In this document: piece by piece, positions 55,156-64,000 of the stretch
How positions within the stretch are numbered: the first letter of the stretch is position 1
Layout: every line of letters starts with the position of its first letter
Source of the DNA: Lutibaculum baratangense AMV1
GTDB taxonomy: Bacteria; Pseudomonadota; Alphaproteobacteria; Rhizobiales; Tepidamorphaceae
Assembly: GCF_000496075.1 (NCBI RefSeq)
Contig: NZ_AWXZ01000017.1
Span: forward strand, 1 to 64,000
DNA length: 64,000 nt
Reading direction: 5' to 3'
Notes under the pieces: generated by a model
Database searches by the model: none
What the model was told of the DNA's origin: nothing
What the model saw: only the letters and a program-made list of their open reading frames with translations
Position numbers and translations under genes: made by a program

Positions 55156-56532
55156 TCATAGCCAGGGGTGCCGGCCGCGTGCCTCGAACATCGAAAGTTC
55201 CCCCCGCGCCGCCTGCGAGATGATCTCGAACCTCTCGCGGATCTTCCGCCTGTCGACCTCCAGGGCGACCTCCTGCTCCGCGCCGTCGAGCAGGTCGCGC
55301 GCCATCTTCATCAGGAGATCGGTGTTCTTCCGGTCCCGGCTGTCGAGCACGAGCCCGCCGATGCGGGCCATCATGTGCAGCGCCGCGGCCGGATCCCGCT
55401 GGAAGTATGGCCGAAGCCGCCCGAACGCATGCTCGAGCAGGTGCTGGAAGCCCCGCGCGCGCAGGATGAGGCGGGGCCGCCCCTCGGCGTCGCAGCGCAC
55501 CGCCGGTCGCGGCTTGCCCCTCAGCGCACGCGACAGGCCCGAAGTGATCCAGTCGAGGCAGATCATCGCGGTGCGGGGGTCGTTGATGCCGGGCGAGAGG
55601 GCCCGCGAGGCGACGTCCATCAGGAGCTCGAACAGGAATTCGACGTCCTGGGCCGGCGTGCGGTTCGTGCCGATCGAGAAGCACCCGCAGATTTCCTCGG
55701 GGATCGCCTCGTCTGCCCTGCCGGCGGGCCACACCCAGGCGAGCGGCCGTCCCTTCACGACGTAGTCGCCGGAGCGTCGGTCGAGCCGGATGACGAGATC
55801 CTCGTCGCGCGCGAGATCGAGCAGGTAGCCGTGATCGACGAAGCGCACGTAGCCGTTCACCGGTGAGGGCACCGGCAGAGGTTCGCCTTGGGCCGCCTCT
55901 GCGGCCCTCTCGCGATCCGGCGCATCCTCCTGCTCCTGCGTGTCCTCCGGGAAGAGACCGGCGATCTCCTTCAGGAGCTGGTTCCCCGTGTCGGAGACGA
56001 TCCTCATGAGCCGGATCGATTCCGGCGCGTGGTGGAAGAAGAACAGGAGCGCCATCACGCAGGCGACCGCGGAAGCCAGAGCGATCAGCACGGACAGGCC
56101 GGGCACGGAGTCCTCCCCGACCAGGCGAAGCACGAGCACGCAGTAGAGGAAGGTCGAGGAGAAAATGCCGAGGACGACCTGGTTCGCACGGTCGCGCATG
56201 AAGTTCGAGAGAATCCGGGGCCCGAACTGGCCCGACGCGAACACGAAGGCGGCAACGAGGATCGAGAAGGACACGCCGGCGACGCTCAGCATCGCGGTGG
56301 CGACGGTCGTGAGCACGGCGCGGGCGCTGTCGGCGCCGACCGTTTCCGCGAGGCCGAGCCGGGCCAGCGCGTCGTAGTCGCCCGTCGCGTCGAGATAGGC
56401 CGCGACGAAGGCGGTCGAGACCGCCGCGAGCGACAACGCCGCCGGCCAGAACCAGTAGCTTTCCCGGATGCGGTCGACGAGGTTCGCGATCCGGGCGCGC
56501 GCACCCGTGAACCGGCGGCGCCTTCGGCTCAT
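55156..56532 (-). CDS. DUF2254 membrane protein
   Basis: 458 aa. About four membrane helices in the first 200 residues (FWPAALSLAAVSTAFVAAYL, ATAMLSVAGVSFSILVAAFV, VLGIFSSTFLYCVLVL, VLIALASAVACVMALLFFF), then a long soluble part with DVASRALSPGINDPRTAM, the family signature. Function unknown. It lies 7 bases after the dehydrogenase gene and may share its transcript. Confidence 0.85.
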   Translation of the reverse strand: MSRRRRRFTGARARIANLVDRIRESYWFWPAALSLAAVSTAFVAAYLDATGDYDALARLGLAETVGADSARAVLTTVATAMLSVAGVSFSILVAAFVFASGQFGPRILSNFMRDRANQVVLGIFSSTFLYCVLVLRLVGEDSVPGLSVLIALASAVACVMALLFFFHHAPESIRLMRIVSDTGNQLLKEIAGLFPEDTQEQEDAPDRERAAEAAQGEPLPVPSPVNGYVRFVDHGYLLDLARDEDLVIRLDRRSGDYVVKGRPLAWVWPAGRADEAIPEEICGCFSIGTNRTPAQDVEFLFELLMDVASRALSPGINDPRTAMICLDWITSGLSRALRGKPRPAVRCDAEGRPRLILRARGFQHLLEHAFGRLRPYFQRDPAAALHMMARIGGLVLDSRDRKNTDLLMKMARDLLDGAEQEVALEVDRRKIRERFEIISQAARGELSMFEARGRHPWL

Positions 56533-56539
56533 CGCCCGC

Positions 56540-57526
56540 TCACAGCATCGAGGGCAGGATGCGGTTCGGCGGGCGGTGGCCGTCGGCGAAGGTCTTGATG
56601 TTGATGATGACCTTCTCGCCCATGTCGATGCGCCCCTCGATCGTGGCGGAACCCATGTGCGGCAGGAGAACCACCCGCTCGTTCTTCAGGAGCTTCGGGT
56701 TCACCGACGGCTCGTGCTCGAAGACGTCGAGCCCCGCGCCGGCGAGCTCCCCCGCCTCGATCATGCGCGCGAGCGCGTTCTCGTCGATCACCTCGCCGCG
56801 CGCCGTGTTGACCACGTAGGCTTCCGGCCGCAGCAATTTCAGCCGCCGCGCCGACAGGAGATGATAGGTCGCCGGTGTGTGCGGACAGTGGATCGAGATC
56901 ACGTCCATCCGGGCGAGCATCTGGTCGAGGCTGTCCCAGTACGTCGCCTCGAGCTCCTCCTCGGTTTCGGCCGCCACCCGGCGCCGGTTGTGATAATGGA
57001 TCTGCATCCCGAAGCCGCGGGCGCGCCGCGCGACGGCCTGGCCGATTCGCCCCATCCCGATGATGCCGAGACGCTTGCCGTTGATGCGGTGGCCGAGCAT
57101 CCAGTTGGGCGCCCAGCCCTTCCACTTGCCCTCCTCGAGGACGCGCATGCCCTCCGCGAGGCGCCGCGGGACGGCCAGCATCAGCGCCATCGTCATGTCG
57201 GCCGTGTCCTCCGTGAGGACGCCGGGGGTGTTGGTGACGGTGACGCCCTGGTTGTTCGCGGTCTCGACGTCGATATTGTCGACGCCGTTGCCGTAGTTCG
57301 CGATGAGCTTGAGCCGGGGCCCCGCGTGCCGGAGCACCGCGGCGTCGATGCGGTCGGTGACCGTCGGCACGAGCACGTCCGCCTGCCCCGCCGCCTCGAT
57401 CAGCTCATCCTGCGTGAGCGGGCGATCCTCGATGTTCAGCCGCGTGTCGAAGAGCTCCCGCATGCGGGTCTCCACGACGTCCGGCAGCTTGCGCGTCACG
57501 ATGACCACCGGCCTCGTCTTAGACAT
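56540..57526 (-). CDS. D-2-hydroxyacid dehydrogenase (glyoxylate/hydroxypyruvate reductase-like)
   Basis: 328 aa. Rossmann motif LGIIGMGRIGQAVARRA with HNRRRV after the next strand suggests NADP preference. Catalytic Arg in NTARGEVIDENAL, Glu nearby and His in LLPHMGSAT form the triad. In a methylotroph using the serine cycle a hydroxypyruvate reductase is needed, so this is a plausible candidate. The sequence alone does not prove it. Confidence 0.88.
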   Translation of the reverse strand: MSKTRPVVIVTRKLPDVVETRMRELFDTRLNIEDRPLTQDELIEAAGQADVLVPTVTDRIDAAVLRHAGPRLKLIANYGNGVDNIDVETANNQGVTVTNTPGVLTEDTADMTMALMLAVPRRLAEGMRVLEEGKWKGWAPNWMLGHRINGKRLGIIGMGRIGQAVARRARGFGMQIHYHNRRRVAAETEEELEATYWDSLDQMLARMDVISIHCPHTPATYHLLSARRLKLLRPEAYVVNTARGEVIDENALARMIEAGELAGAGLDVFEHEPSVNPKLLKNERVVLLPHMGSATIEGRIDMGEKVIINIKTFADGHRPPNRILPSML

Positions 57527-57715
57527 CAGCGCCGCGCCTCTTCCCGCTGTTCACACACCGTTTACCCTACTCGCGCTTATGTGGCCTCGATGTTCAGGCA
57601 CGCGTACCGCTACTCCTTAGCAGACCGGAATCCGAACGCAAATGACCGCCGCAGCGGGGGCGCGGCATCCAGGACGAACTGGATCCATCGCACCCGCACG
57701 GCAGAGACGGGAACG

Positions 57716-58255
57716 ATGTCAAGCCGCGTCACACGACTGATCCTCGCCGCCCTGGTGGCGGCGGTGCTCGCACTCCCCGCTGTGCCTGCCGCGGCCCAGG
57801 ATGGCATGCGCACCGGTCCGAGCGGGCTGCCGCTGCCGCGCTTCGTGAGCCTGAAATCGGATCGCATCAACCTTCGCGGCGGGCCGGGCCAGGACTATCA
57901 GGTCGAGTGGATCTACAATCGCGAGGGCCTGCCCGTCGAGATCGTGGCGGAGTACGACAACTGGCGCCGGATCCGCGACAGCGAGGGCGACGAGGGCTGG
58001 GTGTTCCACTCGCTCCTTTCCGGGCGCCGCACGGCACTGATCACACCCTGGATCAGGGACAAGGAGACCCGCGCCGAGCTTCACCGCTCCGCCAGCAACA
58101 CCGCGAAGCCGACGGCGATCCTCGAGCCGAACGTGCTCGTCGACGTGCGCGAATGCGACGGCAGCTGGTGCCGGGTCAGGGTGCAGGACGTCGAGGGATG
58201 GATCGAGCAGGAGCGCCTGTGGGGCGTCTATCCCGGAGAAACGATCAGGCCCTGA
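57716..58255 (+). CDS. Secreted bacterial SH3-domain protein
   Basis: 179 aa with a signal peptide (ALPAVPAAAQ, residue about 28). Two SH3-type modules: SDRINLRGGPGQDYQVEW with WRRIRDSEGDEGWVF, then a second with RVRVQDVEGWIEQERLWGVY. These bind peptidoglycan or envelope targets. Start at ATG 57716 for the signal peptide. Its stop is 3 bases from the irr stop (convergent). Confidence 0.85.
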   Translation: MSSRVTRLILAALVAAVLALPAVPAAAQDGMRTGPSGLPLPRFVSLKSDRINLRGGPGQDYQVEWIYNREGLPVEIVAEYDNWRRIRDSEGDEGWVFHSLLSGRRTALITPWIRDKETRAELHRSASNTAKPTAILEPNVLVDVRECDGSWCRVRVQDVEGWIEQERLWGVYPGETIRP

Positions 58256-58258
58256 GGC

Positions 58259-58717
58259 TCAGTCGTCCTCGCCGGCCTCGGGCGCTCTCGCGCCGGGGAC
58301 GTCCTTCGAACGCCGCAGGCGCACCACGACATCGACGAAGGTGACCTCCATGCCGTCGGGCGCGTCGGGCACGCCGCTGACGCTGATCTGCCCCCCCTCG
58401 ATGTCCATGAGGTGGTTGTCGTCCTCGACGTAGAAATGGTGATGGTCGGACGTGTCGGTGTCGAAGTAGGACTTCGTGCCGTCGACGGCGACCTCGCGCA
58501 GGAGCCCGGCCCGCGTGAACTGGTGCAACGTGTTGTAGACGGTCGCGAGCGAGACCGGCACCTGTGCCCGCACCGCGCGCTCGTGCAGTTCCTCGGCGCT
58601 GACGTGGTGGTCCTCGCCGGTGAACAGGAGGCTGGCGAGCGCCTGCCGCTGCCGCGTCGGCCGCAGCCCTGCCTCGCGCAGAAGCGTCGTGATGTCGGTG
58701 TGGTCTGGCCGCGTCAA
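58259..58717 (-). CDS. irr: Iron response regulator Irr (Fur family)
   Basis: 152 aa from a TTG at 58717 (GAGG upstream). Fur-type winged helix with LRPTRQRQALASLLF and SLATVYNTLHQFTRAGLL. The DHHHFYVEDD stretch (His92-94) is the haem/metal-binding HHH motif of Irr. Irr represses haem synthesis and controls iron genes when iron is low. Divergent from fabA, as usual in Rhizobiales. No ATG is in frame near the conserved start, so the TTG is likely real. Confidence 0.9.
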   Translation of the reverse strand: MTRPDHTDITTLLREAGLRPTRQRQALASLLFTGEDHHVSAEELHERAVRAQVPVSLATVYNTLHQFTRAGLLREVAVDGTKSYFDTDTSDHHHFYVEDDNHLMDIEGGQISVSGVPDAPDGMEVTFVDVVVRLRRSKDVPGARAPEAGEDD

Positions 58718-58997
58718 GTCTCGAAACCTCGCCGCATGCGGCCTTCCTCAAGGTCATACGAGAGGCCAGCATGAAGAAAATGCTTATGCGGCAGGAATAT
58801 ATGCATCCCCACTCGCTGCGGCAAGCGGCACCTCGCCCTTGACTCCGGGCCCGCCCGCCCTCTTTCGACACGGGAACGGCTGTGTTACCTAACCGCGCCC
58901 GCCGCTGCAGCGCAGGCCCAACCCCCAACACCTCCCGGACGAGAGATCAGGTGTCTTTCCTCCGGAGACAGCAGAAGGGACCGCAAGGGAAAAGGGA

Positions 58998-59525
58998 ATG
59001 AACGAGAGGCAATCCAGCTACGAATATGAAGAGCTTCTCGCCTGCGGTCGTGGTGAATTGTTCGGGCCGGGCAACGCCCAGCTGCCGCTGCCGCCCATGC
59101 TGATGTTCGACCGCATCTCCGAGATTTCCGAGGAGGGCGGCCCTCACGACAAGGGTCTGGTTCGCGCGGAGCTCGCCATCCGCCCCGACCTCTGGTTCTT
59201 TCCCTGCCACTTCAAGGGCGATCCGGTGATGCCCGGCTGTCTCGGGCTCGATGCGCTCTGGCAGATGGTCGGCTTCTTCCTCGGCTGGGGAGGCGGCAAG
59301 GGCCAGGGTCGCGCGCTCGGTGTCGGGGAAGTCAAGTTCTCCGGTATGGTGCTTCCGAGCGCCAAGCGCGTCGAGTACGGCGTCGACCTCAAGCGCGTGA
59401 TCCGCCGCAAGCTGACGCTCGGCGTCGCCGACGGCTGGCTGAAGGTCGACGGAGATGAAATCTATCGGGCGCTGGACCTCCGGGTCGGCCTGTTCACGCC
59501 GGAATCGGCGGAGATGAAGGTCTGA
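58998..59525 (+). CDS. fabA: FabA, 3-hydroxydecanoyl-ACP dehydratase/isomerase
   Basis: 175 aa, hot-dog fold. Active-site His71 and Asp85 are in [20 protein letters not shown]. It dehydrates 3-hydroxydecanoyl-ACP and isomerises to the cis-3 form, the branch point of unsaturated fatty acid synthesis. First gene of fabA-fabB-fabI. Confidence 0.97.
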   Translation: MNERQSSYEYEELLACGRGELFGPGNAQLPLPPMLMFDRISEISEEGGPHDKGLVRAELAIRPDLWFFPCHFKGDPVMPGCLGLDALWQMVGFFLGWGGGKGQGRALGVGEVKFSGMVLPSAKRVEYGVDLKRVIRRKLTLGVADGWLKVDGDEIYRALDLRVGLFTPESAEMKV

Positions 59526-59583
59526 GGCGGCAGTCGCCGCCATCGCAGCAGGAACGCCCGGCCCAGTGGAGAAAGACCCTTCG

Positions 59584-60813
59584 ATGAGACGTGTCGTCGT
59601 GACTGGCATTGGCATCGTGTCGAGCATCGGCAAGACGGCCGACGAGGTCACCGCATCGCTGCGCGAAGCCAGATCCGGAATCGTGTTCGCGGAGGACTAC
59701 GCTCAGCGCGGCTTTCGCTCGCAGGTGCACGGCGCTCCGGCGGCGGATGCGGCCGATGGCGTGGACCGCCGGGCGCTGAGGTTTCACGGCGGGGGCACCG
59801 CGTGGAACCATGTCGCGATGGAGCAGGCGATCGCGGACGCCGGCCTCGAAGACGGCGACGTGAAGAACGACCGGACCGGCATCATCATGGGCTCGGGCGG
59901 CCCCTCCACCCGCACGATCGTCGAGGCCGCCGACATCGTGCAGGAGAAGGGCAGCCCCAAGCGCATCGGCCCCTTCGCCGTCCCCAAGGCGATGTCGTCG
60001 ACGGCGTCCGCGACCCTCGCGACCTGGTTCGGGATCCGCGGCGTCAACTACTCGATCTCATCCGCCTGCGCGACGTCCTCGCACTGTATCGGCAACGCGG
60101 CCGAGCAGATCCATTTGGGCAAGCAGGACATCGTCTTCGCCGGCGGCTGCGAGGAGCTCCACTGGAGCCTCTCGATGCTGTTCGATGCGATGGGCGCGAT
60201 GTCCTCGCACTTCAACGACACGCCGGCGACGGCGAGCCGGGCCTATGACGCCAATCGCGACGGGTTCGTGATCGCCGGCGGGGCGGGCGTCCTCGTCGTC
60301 GAGGAGCTCGAGCACGCGAAGGCGCGCGGCGCGAGAATCTACGCCGAGCTCCTGGGTTATGGCGCGACCTCCGACGGCTACGACATGGTCGCGCCGTCCG
60401 GAGAGGGTGGCGAGCGGTGCATGCGCCAGGCGCTTGCGACGCTGAATGGCCGCAAGATCGACTACATCAACCCTCATGCGACCTCCACCAAGGTGGGCGA
60501 CGGGGTCGAGATCGAGGCGATCCGCAACATCTTCGGCGCCGGCGAGTCCTGTCCGCCGATCTCGGCGACGAAGTCGCTGACCGGCCACTCCCTCGGAGCG
60601 GCCGGTGTGCAGGAGGCGATCTACTCTCTGCTCATGATGCAGCACGGCTTCATCTGCGAATCAGCCAATATCCAGGAACTGGACCCGGCCTTCGCGGACG
60701 TTCCGATCGTGCGCGAGCGTCGGGACAATGCCGAGATCAACACCGTCCTGTCGAACAGCTTCGGCTTCGGCGGGACGAATGCCAGCCTTGTGTTCGGCCG
60801 CCTCGACGGCTGA
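59584..60813 (+). CDS. fabB: FabB, beta-ketoacyl-ACP synthase I
   Basis: 409 aa. The catalytic triad is Cys162 ([12 protein letters not shown]), His in [12 protein letters not shown] and His in [13 protein letters not shown]. It elongates the cis-3-decenoyl product of FabA. ATG 59584 fits the conserved [16 protein letters not shown]; a GTG six codons earlier is less likely. 58 bases after fabA. Confidence 0.96.
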   Translation: MRRVVVTGIGIVSSIGKTADEVTASLREARSGIVFAEDYAQRGFRSQVHGAPAADAADGVDRRALRFHGGGTAWNHVAMEQAIADAGLEDGDVKNDRTGIIMGSGGPSTRTIVEAADIVQEKGSPKRIGPFAVPKAMSSTASATLATWFGIRGVNYSISSACATSSHCIGNAAEQIHLGKQDIVFAGGCEELHWSLSMLFDAMGAMSSHFNDTPATASRAYDANRDGFVIAGGAGVLVVEELEHAKARGARIYAELLGYGATSDGYDMVAPSGEGGERCMRQALATLNGRKIDYINPHATSTKVGDGVEIEAIRNIFGAGESCPPISATKSLTGHSLGAAGVQEAIYSLLMMQHGFICESANIQELDPAFADVPIVRERRDNAEINTVLSNSFGFGGTNASLVFGRLDG

Positions 60814-60837
60814 TCGTGCGGCGTATTGGAGGTCGCT

Positions 60838-61668
60838 ATGGCTGAACGACTGATGGAAGGTCGCCGCGGCGTCGTGATGGGGGTGGCCAACCACAACTCC
60901 ATCGCCTGGGGGATCGCGAAGACGCTGGCCGAGCACGGCGCGGAGATCGCCTTCACCTATCAGGGCGAGGCGTTCGGCCGCCGCGTCAGGCCGCTGGCCG
61001 AATCGGTCGGGGCGAAGATTCTCGTTCCGTGCGACGTCGAGGATATCGGCACGGTCGACAACCTCTTCGCCACTCTCAAGGAGGAATGGGGCTCGATCGA
61101 CTTCGTCGTCCACGCCATCGCCTTCTCCGACAAGTCGGAGCTGAAGGGGCGCTACGCCGACACGACGCGCGAGAACTTCGTCCGCACGATGCTGATTTCC
61201 TGCTTCTCCTTCACGGAGATCTCGAAGCGGGCGGTCGAGATCATGAACCCCGGCGGCTCGCTCCTCACCCTGACATACGCCGGCTCGACACGCGTCATGC
61301 CGAACTACAACGTGATGGGCGTCGCGAAGGCCGGACTGGAGGCGAGCGTCCGCTACCTCGCCTCGGATTTCGGGCCGAACGGCGTGCGTGTGAACGCGAT
61401 CTCCGCCGGACCCGTCCGGACGCTCGCCGGCGCGGGCATCACCGACGCGCGCACGATGTACACCTACCACCGCCAGCACGCGCCGCTGCGGCGCGCCACC
61501 TCGCTCGACGATGTCGGCGGCGCGGCGCTCTACCTCCTCTCGCCGCTTTCCGGCGGCGTGACGGGAGAGGTCCACTTCGTGGATTCGGGCTACCACGTCC
61601 TCTCGATGCCGAAGCCCGAGCATCTGCGCTCGGAGGCCGTGCAACAGGAGCTGAAAGCGGCCGAGTGA
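60838..61668 (+). CDS. fabI: FabI, enoyl-ACP reductase (NADH)
   Basis: 276 aa, SDR fold. N-terminal VVMGVANHNSIAWGIAKTL binds the dinucleotide. The catalytic Tyr and Lys are in MPNYNVMGVAKAGLEASVRY. Final reduction step in fatty acid elongation and the target of triclosan-type inhibitors. Ribosome site GGAGG with ATG 60838. Third gene of the fab operon. Confidence 0.96.
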   Translation: MAERLMEGRRGVVMGVANHNSIAWGIAKTLAEHGAEIAFTYQGEAFGRRVRPLAESVGAKILVPCDVEDIGTVDNLFATLKEEWGSIDFVVHAIAFSDKSELKGRYADTTRENFVRTMLISCFSFTEISKRAVEIMNPGGSLLTLTYAGSTRVMPNYNVMGVAKAGLEASVRYLASDFGPNGVRVNAISAGPVRTLAGAGITDARTMYTYHRQHAPLRRATSLDDVGGAALYLLSPLSGGVTGEVHFVDSGYHVLSMPKPEHLRSEAVQQELKAAE

Positions 61669-61693
61669 GCGCGCCTCCTCCGCGGAGGGCGGC

Positions 61694-62530
61694 TCAGCGC
61701 GTGATCGTCCGGCACAGCTTCCGCAGGCCCGCAACCTGCTCCGGCGGCACGTCGGCGGCGCTACGGATGACGGTCGAGACGGTGACGGCCCGCGGGAGTT
61801 CCGACACTTCGCGCATGGCCGGCGTCACCTTGCTCTCCGGCAGAAGCGATATGCCGAGCCCCGCTTGCACGGCAGACGTCGCGCCAGCGAGGCTGCCGCA
61901 CTCCAGAACGACCTCGAGGCGCCGGCCCGTCTCGCGCAGGGTGGTCTCGGCCCAGTCGCGATAGAAGCACTCGCGGTCGAACGAGACGTAGGGGATCTCG
62001 TCCTGGACGCCTCCCGGGGAATCGGCGGAAGCGACCCACACGAGGCGCTCCTCCCACAGGGTCTCATCCCCCGGCTCGAGACGATCCGTGAATGCCTGCA
62101 GGAGAGCCAGGTCGAAGCGACCCTCGCGCAGCCCCTGCGCGAGCAGCTTGCTCGTGTCGACGCGGCACCGCACGTCGACCTGGGGATAGAGCCGCCGGTA
62201 CTGGCCTAGGACGCCCGCCAGATCCCCGCTGACGATCGCTTCTGTGAGGCCGAGTTCCACGACGCCGCTATAGGCGCCGCGTTGGAGGCTCTGCACCGCC
62301 TCGTCGTGGAGGGCGACGATGCGCTCCGCATAGCCGGCGAGGTCCGCACCCGCCCCCGTCAGCGACAGGGGACCATGGCCACGGAGCACGAGCGTCTGCC
62401 CGATCGCCACCTCGAGCCGCCTCAACCTGTGGCTGACCGCCGGTTGCGTGAGATGCAGCCGGGCCGCGGCGGCGGCGAAACCACCCGCGTCGCGCAGCGT
62501 GATCAAGGCCCTCAGTGACTCCACGTCCAA
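61694..62530 (-). CDS. LysR family transcriptional regulator
   Basis: 278 aa if read from TTG 62530, which has AGGAGA 11 bases upstream and starts just before the conserved LDVESLRALITLRDAGGF. An in-frame ATG at 62605 or 62584 would add unusual Cys-rich residues over an operator-like palindrome and has no ribosome site, so it is less likely. The helix-turn-helix is FAAAAARLHLTQPAVSHRLR; the co-inducer domain follows. Likely controls the divergent hydrolase. Confidence 0.82.
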   Translation of the reverse strand: MDVESLRALITLRDAGGFAAAAARLHLTQPAVSHRLRRLEVAIGQTLVLRGHGPLSLTGAGADLAGYAERIVALHDEAVQSLQRGAYSGVVELGLTEAIVSGDLAGVLGQYRRLYPQVDVRCRVDTSKLLAQGLREGRFDLALLQAFTDRLEPGDETLWEERLVWVASADSPGGVQDEIPYVSFDRECFYRDWAETTLRETGRRLEVVLECGSLAGATSAVQAGLGISLLPESKVTPAMREVSELPRAVTVSTVIRSAADVPPEQVAGLRKLCRTITR

Positions 62531-62568
62531 CCGCAGGGGTTTCTCCTGATGCTCGTCATCGACGCGAA

Positions 62569-62585
62569 CATGACAGTTCGTCATG
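62569..62585. promoter_or_regulatory. Inverted repeat between the LysR and hydrolase genes
   Basis: CATGAC and GTCATG with a 5-base spacer, a perfect 6-5-6 repeat. The GTCAT half-site recurs twice more (about 62601 and 62611) toward the hydrolase. This fits LysR-type binding in a divergent promoter. Confidence 0.5.
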
Positions 62586-62659
62586 CAACACGGGCAGATT
62601 GTCATTTGATGTCATGTCGGGCGCGGGAGCACAATCCCTCAATAGCCAAGGAGGTGGTG

Positions 62660-63508
62660 ATGAGAACTCTCGTACCTGAAGACGCTCTGATAGGCCGTCA
62701 GCGCATCGCGCACGGGGTTCACGGAAGCGGCCACCCGCTCGTGCTGATCCACGGCACGCCGTCCTTCTCCTACGCCTGGCGCAAGGTCTTGCCGAAGCTG
62801 ACCGGAGCGGGCTTTCGCCCGTATCTCTTCGACCTGCTGGGCTACGGACACTCCGAGCGGCCGCTCGATCCCCTGGTGGACACATCGGTCTCGGCCCAGG
62901 TGCCCATTCTCCTCGAGCTTCTGGACCATTGGGGGCTCGAGCGCGTCGACATCGTGGGCACCGATATCGGCGGCGCGATCGCCATGCGGCTCGGCGTGTT
63001 CCACCCGGAACGCGTGCGCAGCCTGACGATCATCGACACGGTCAGCTACGACAGCTGGCCCTCGCCGCGGACGCGCCGGCAGATCGCCGATGGCCTCGAT
63101 GCGATCCGGGAGGCGCCGGAGGATCGCCACCGGGTGCACTTCGCGGAATGGCTGCGAACGGCCGTCCGGGAGGGGGAGACGATGCCGGAGGCAACGCTCG
63201 AGGCCTATCTCGCGATGATCTCGGGGCCGATCGGCCAGGCGAGCCTCGTGCAGCACCAGATGCGCCACTACGACGCTCGTCACACGATGGAGATCGTCGG
63301 CCGCCTCCACGAGCTGGGGGCGATGCCGGTCCAGTTCATATGGGGCGCCGACGACGCCTGGCAGCATGTCGACTATGGCAGGCGGCTGAACGCCGACGTC
63401 CCCGGCTCGGTGCTGCACGTACTCGAGGACTGCGGCCATTTCGCCCTCGAGGATCAGCCGGAGCGGATCGCGGAGCTGATCGAGGGCTTCTTGCCCCGCG
63501 AGTCCTGA
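62660..63508 (+). CDS. Alpha/beta hydrolase with Asp nucleophile (haloalkane dehalogenase / epoxide hydrolase-like)
   Basis: 282 aa from ATG 62660 with AAGGAGG upstream. Oxyanion LVLIHGTPSFSYAW; the nucleophile elbow is IVGTDIGGAIAM with Asp102 in place of the Ser of lipases. This places it with haloalkane dehalogenases, haloacetate dehalogenases or epoxide hydrolases. The His is in EDCGHFALEDQPE. The substrate is unknown. It is probably induced through the divergent LysR regulator. Confidence 0.82.
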   Translation: MRTLVPEDALIGRQRIAHGVHGSGHPLVLIHGTPSFSYAWRKVLPKLTGAGFRPYLFDLLGYGHSERPLDPLVDTSVSAQVPILLELLDHWGLERVDIVGTDIGGAIAMRLGVFHPERVRSLTIIDTVSYDSWPSPRTRRQIADGLDAIREAPEDRHRVHFAEWLRTAVREGETMPEATLEAYLAMISGPIGQASLVQHQMRHYDARHTMEIVGRLHELGAMPVQFIWGADDAWQHVDYGRRLNADVPGSVLHVLEDCGHFALEDQPERIAELIEGFLPRES

Positions 63509-63540
63509 GGCCTCGGGAGAGAGGCTCCCTCAAAGAAATC

Positions 63541-63564
63541 GGGCCCGGAGTCGCCTCCGGGCCC
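63541..63564 (-). terminator. Intrinsic terminator of pnp
   Basis: GGGCCCGGAG (63541-63550) and CTCCGGGCCC (63555-63564) form a 10-base stem with a 4-base loop. On the minus strand the stem is followed by GATTTCTTTG, a T-rich tail. It lies 41 bases after the pnp stop. On the plus strand there is no T run. Confidence 0.8.
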
Positions 63565-63604
63565 GGAATTCGCGCGACCAGGCGCGGGCGTCAGCGGCGA
63601 GCGA

Positions 63605-64000
63605 TCACTCGGCCGCTTCCTCGCCCGGCTTGACCTCCTCGCCGGTCTCCTGGTTCACGACCTTCATCGAGAGGCGGACCTTGCCGCGCTCGTCGAAGCC
63701 CATGAGCTTGACGTAGACCTCGTCGCCTTCCTTGACGACGTCCGTCGTCTTCTGCGGCCGGCCGGTGGAGAGCTGCGAGATGTGCACGAGGCCGTCGCGG
63801 GCGCCGAAGAAGTTCACGAAGGCGCCGAAATCGACCGTCTTCACGACCTTGCCGCGGTAGATCTCGCCGATCTCGGGCTCCGCCACGATCGACTTGATCC
63901 AGTCGAGCGCCGCCTTGATCGCCTTGCCGTCCGCCGACGCGACCTTGATCGTGCCGTCGTCCTCGACATTGATCTTCGCACCGGTCTTCTCGACGATCTC
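63605..64000 (-). CDS. pnp: Polyribonucleotide nucleotidyltransferase, C-terminal part (runs off the window)
   Basis: The last 131 residues and stop codon are present; the frame is open at 64000. The KH domain end is readable ([20 protein letters not shown]), then the S1 domain ([49 protein letters not shown]), with an acidic tail. PNPase degrades RNA 3' to 5' using phosphate. The acidic Glu-rich end is usual in alphaproteobacteria. Confidence 0.93.
   Translation of the reverse strand, partial: EIVEKTGAKINVEDDGTIKVASADGKAIKAALDWIKSIVAEPEIGEIYRGKVVKTVDFGAFVNFFGARDGLVHISQLSTGRPQKTTDVVKEGDEVYVKLMGFDERGKVRLSMKVVNQETGEEVKPGEEAAE

Overview
The window is chromosomal DNA from a high-GC alphaproteobacterium, most likely of the order Hyphomicrobiales (Rhizobiales). 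The evidence is gene order: rpsT, enoyl-CoA hydratase, mutM / ubiE-ubiB-coaBC-dut beside dnaA-dnaN-recF-gyrB, and irr beside fabA-fabB-fabI. Dense GANTC (CcrM) sites upstream of dnaA fit the same class. A xoxF methanol dehydrogenase cluster next to a complete pqqABCDE operon points to a methylotroph or facultative methanol/alcohol oxidiser that uses lanthanides. No species is claimed.

Region 1 (1-18.3 kb) is a quinoprotein alcohol oxidation locus. A SoxYZ-like carrier and a zinc metallohydrolase diverge from xoxF-xoxG-xoxJ and a CXXXCW protein. Two uncharacterised secreted proteins, a beta-propeller protein and a periplasmic binding protein follow on the minus strand. A DUF2380/3280-type protein, a small secreted protein, an ABC ATPase and an ABC permease lie on the plus strand. 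A second, complete NitT/TauT-type ABC transporter comes next, then pqqABCDE. The cluster supplies the enzyme, its electron acceptor, its cofactor and several PQQ-linked accessory proteins whose roles are not established.

Region 2 (18.5-36.4 kb) is accessory DNA. It carries regulators (two TetR, one AraC) and many small enzymes typical of electrophile, quinone or aldehyde stress: pirin, isochorismatase-fold hydrolase, DJ-1/PfpI, NAD(P)-binding SDR, an MhqO-MhqD-like fusion, acetolactate synthase and aldehyde dehydrogenase. It is visibly eroded. A transporter-binding-protein/SRPBCC chimera, frameshifted hydrolase and pirin genes, an LLM-oxidoreductase stub and a DUF1330 stub all lie between 19.9 and 27.8 kb.

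Region 3 (36.4-54.8 kb) is the replication-start neighbourhood and housekeeping genes: gyrB, recF, dnaN, dnaA (with a rhodanese gene just upstream), a 770-base intergenic region with a consensus DnaA box and a GANTC cluster, rpsT, enoyl-CoA hydratase, mutM, ubiE, ubiB, coaBC, dut, cysK, small secreted/membrane proteins and a MoeB/ThiF-type enzyme.

Region 4 (54.8-64 kb) holds TM2 and DUF2254 membrane proteins, a D-2-hydroxyacid dehydrogenase, an SH3 protein, irr, fabA-fabB-fabI, a LysR regulator divergent from an Asp-nucleophile alpha/beta hydrolase, and the 3' end of pnp running off the window. Many starts are GTG/TTG and many genes overlap by 4 bases, so translational coupling is common. All functions come from reading motifs and context; no database search was run.
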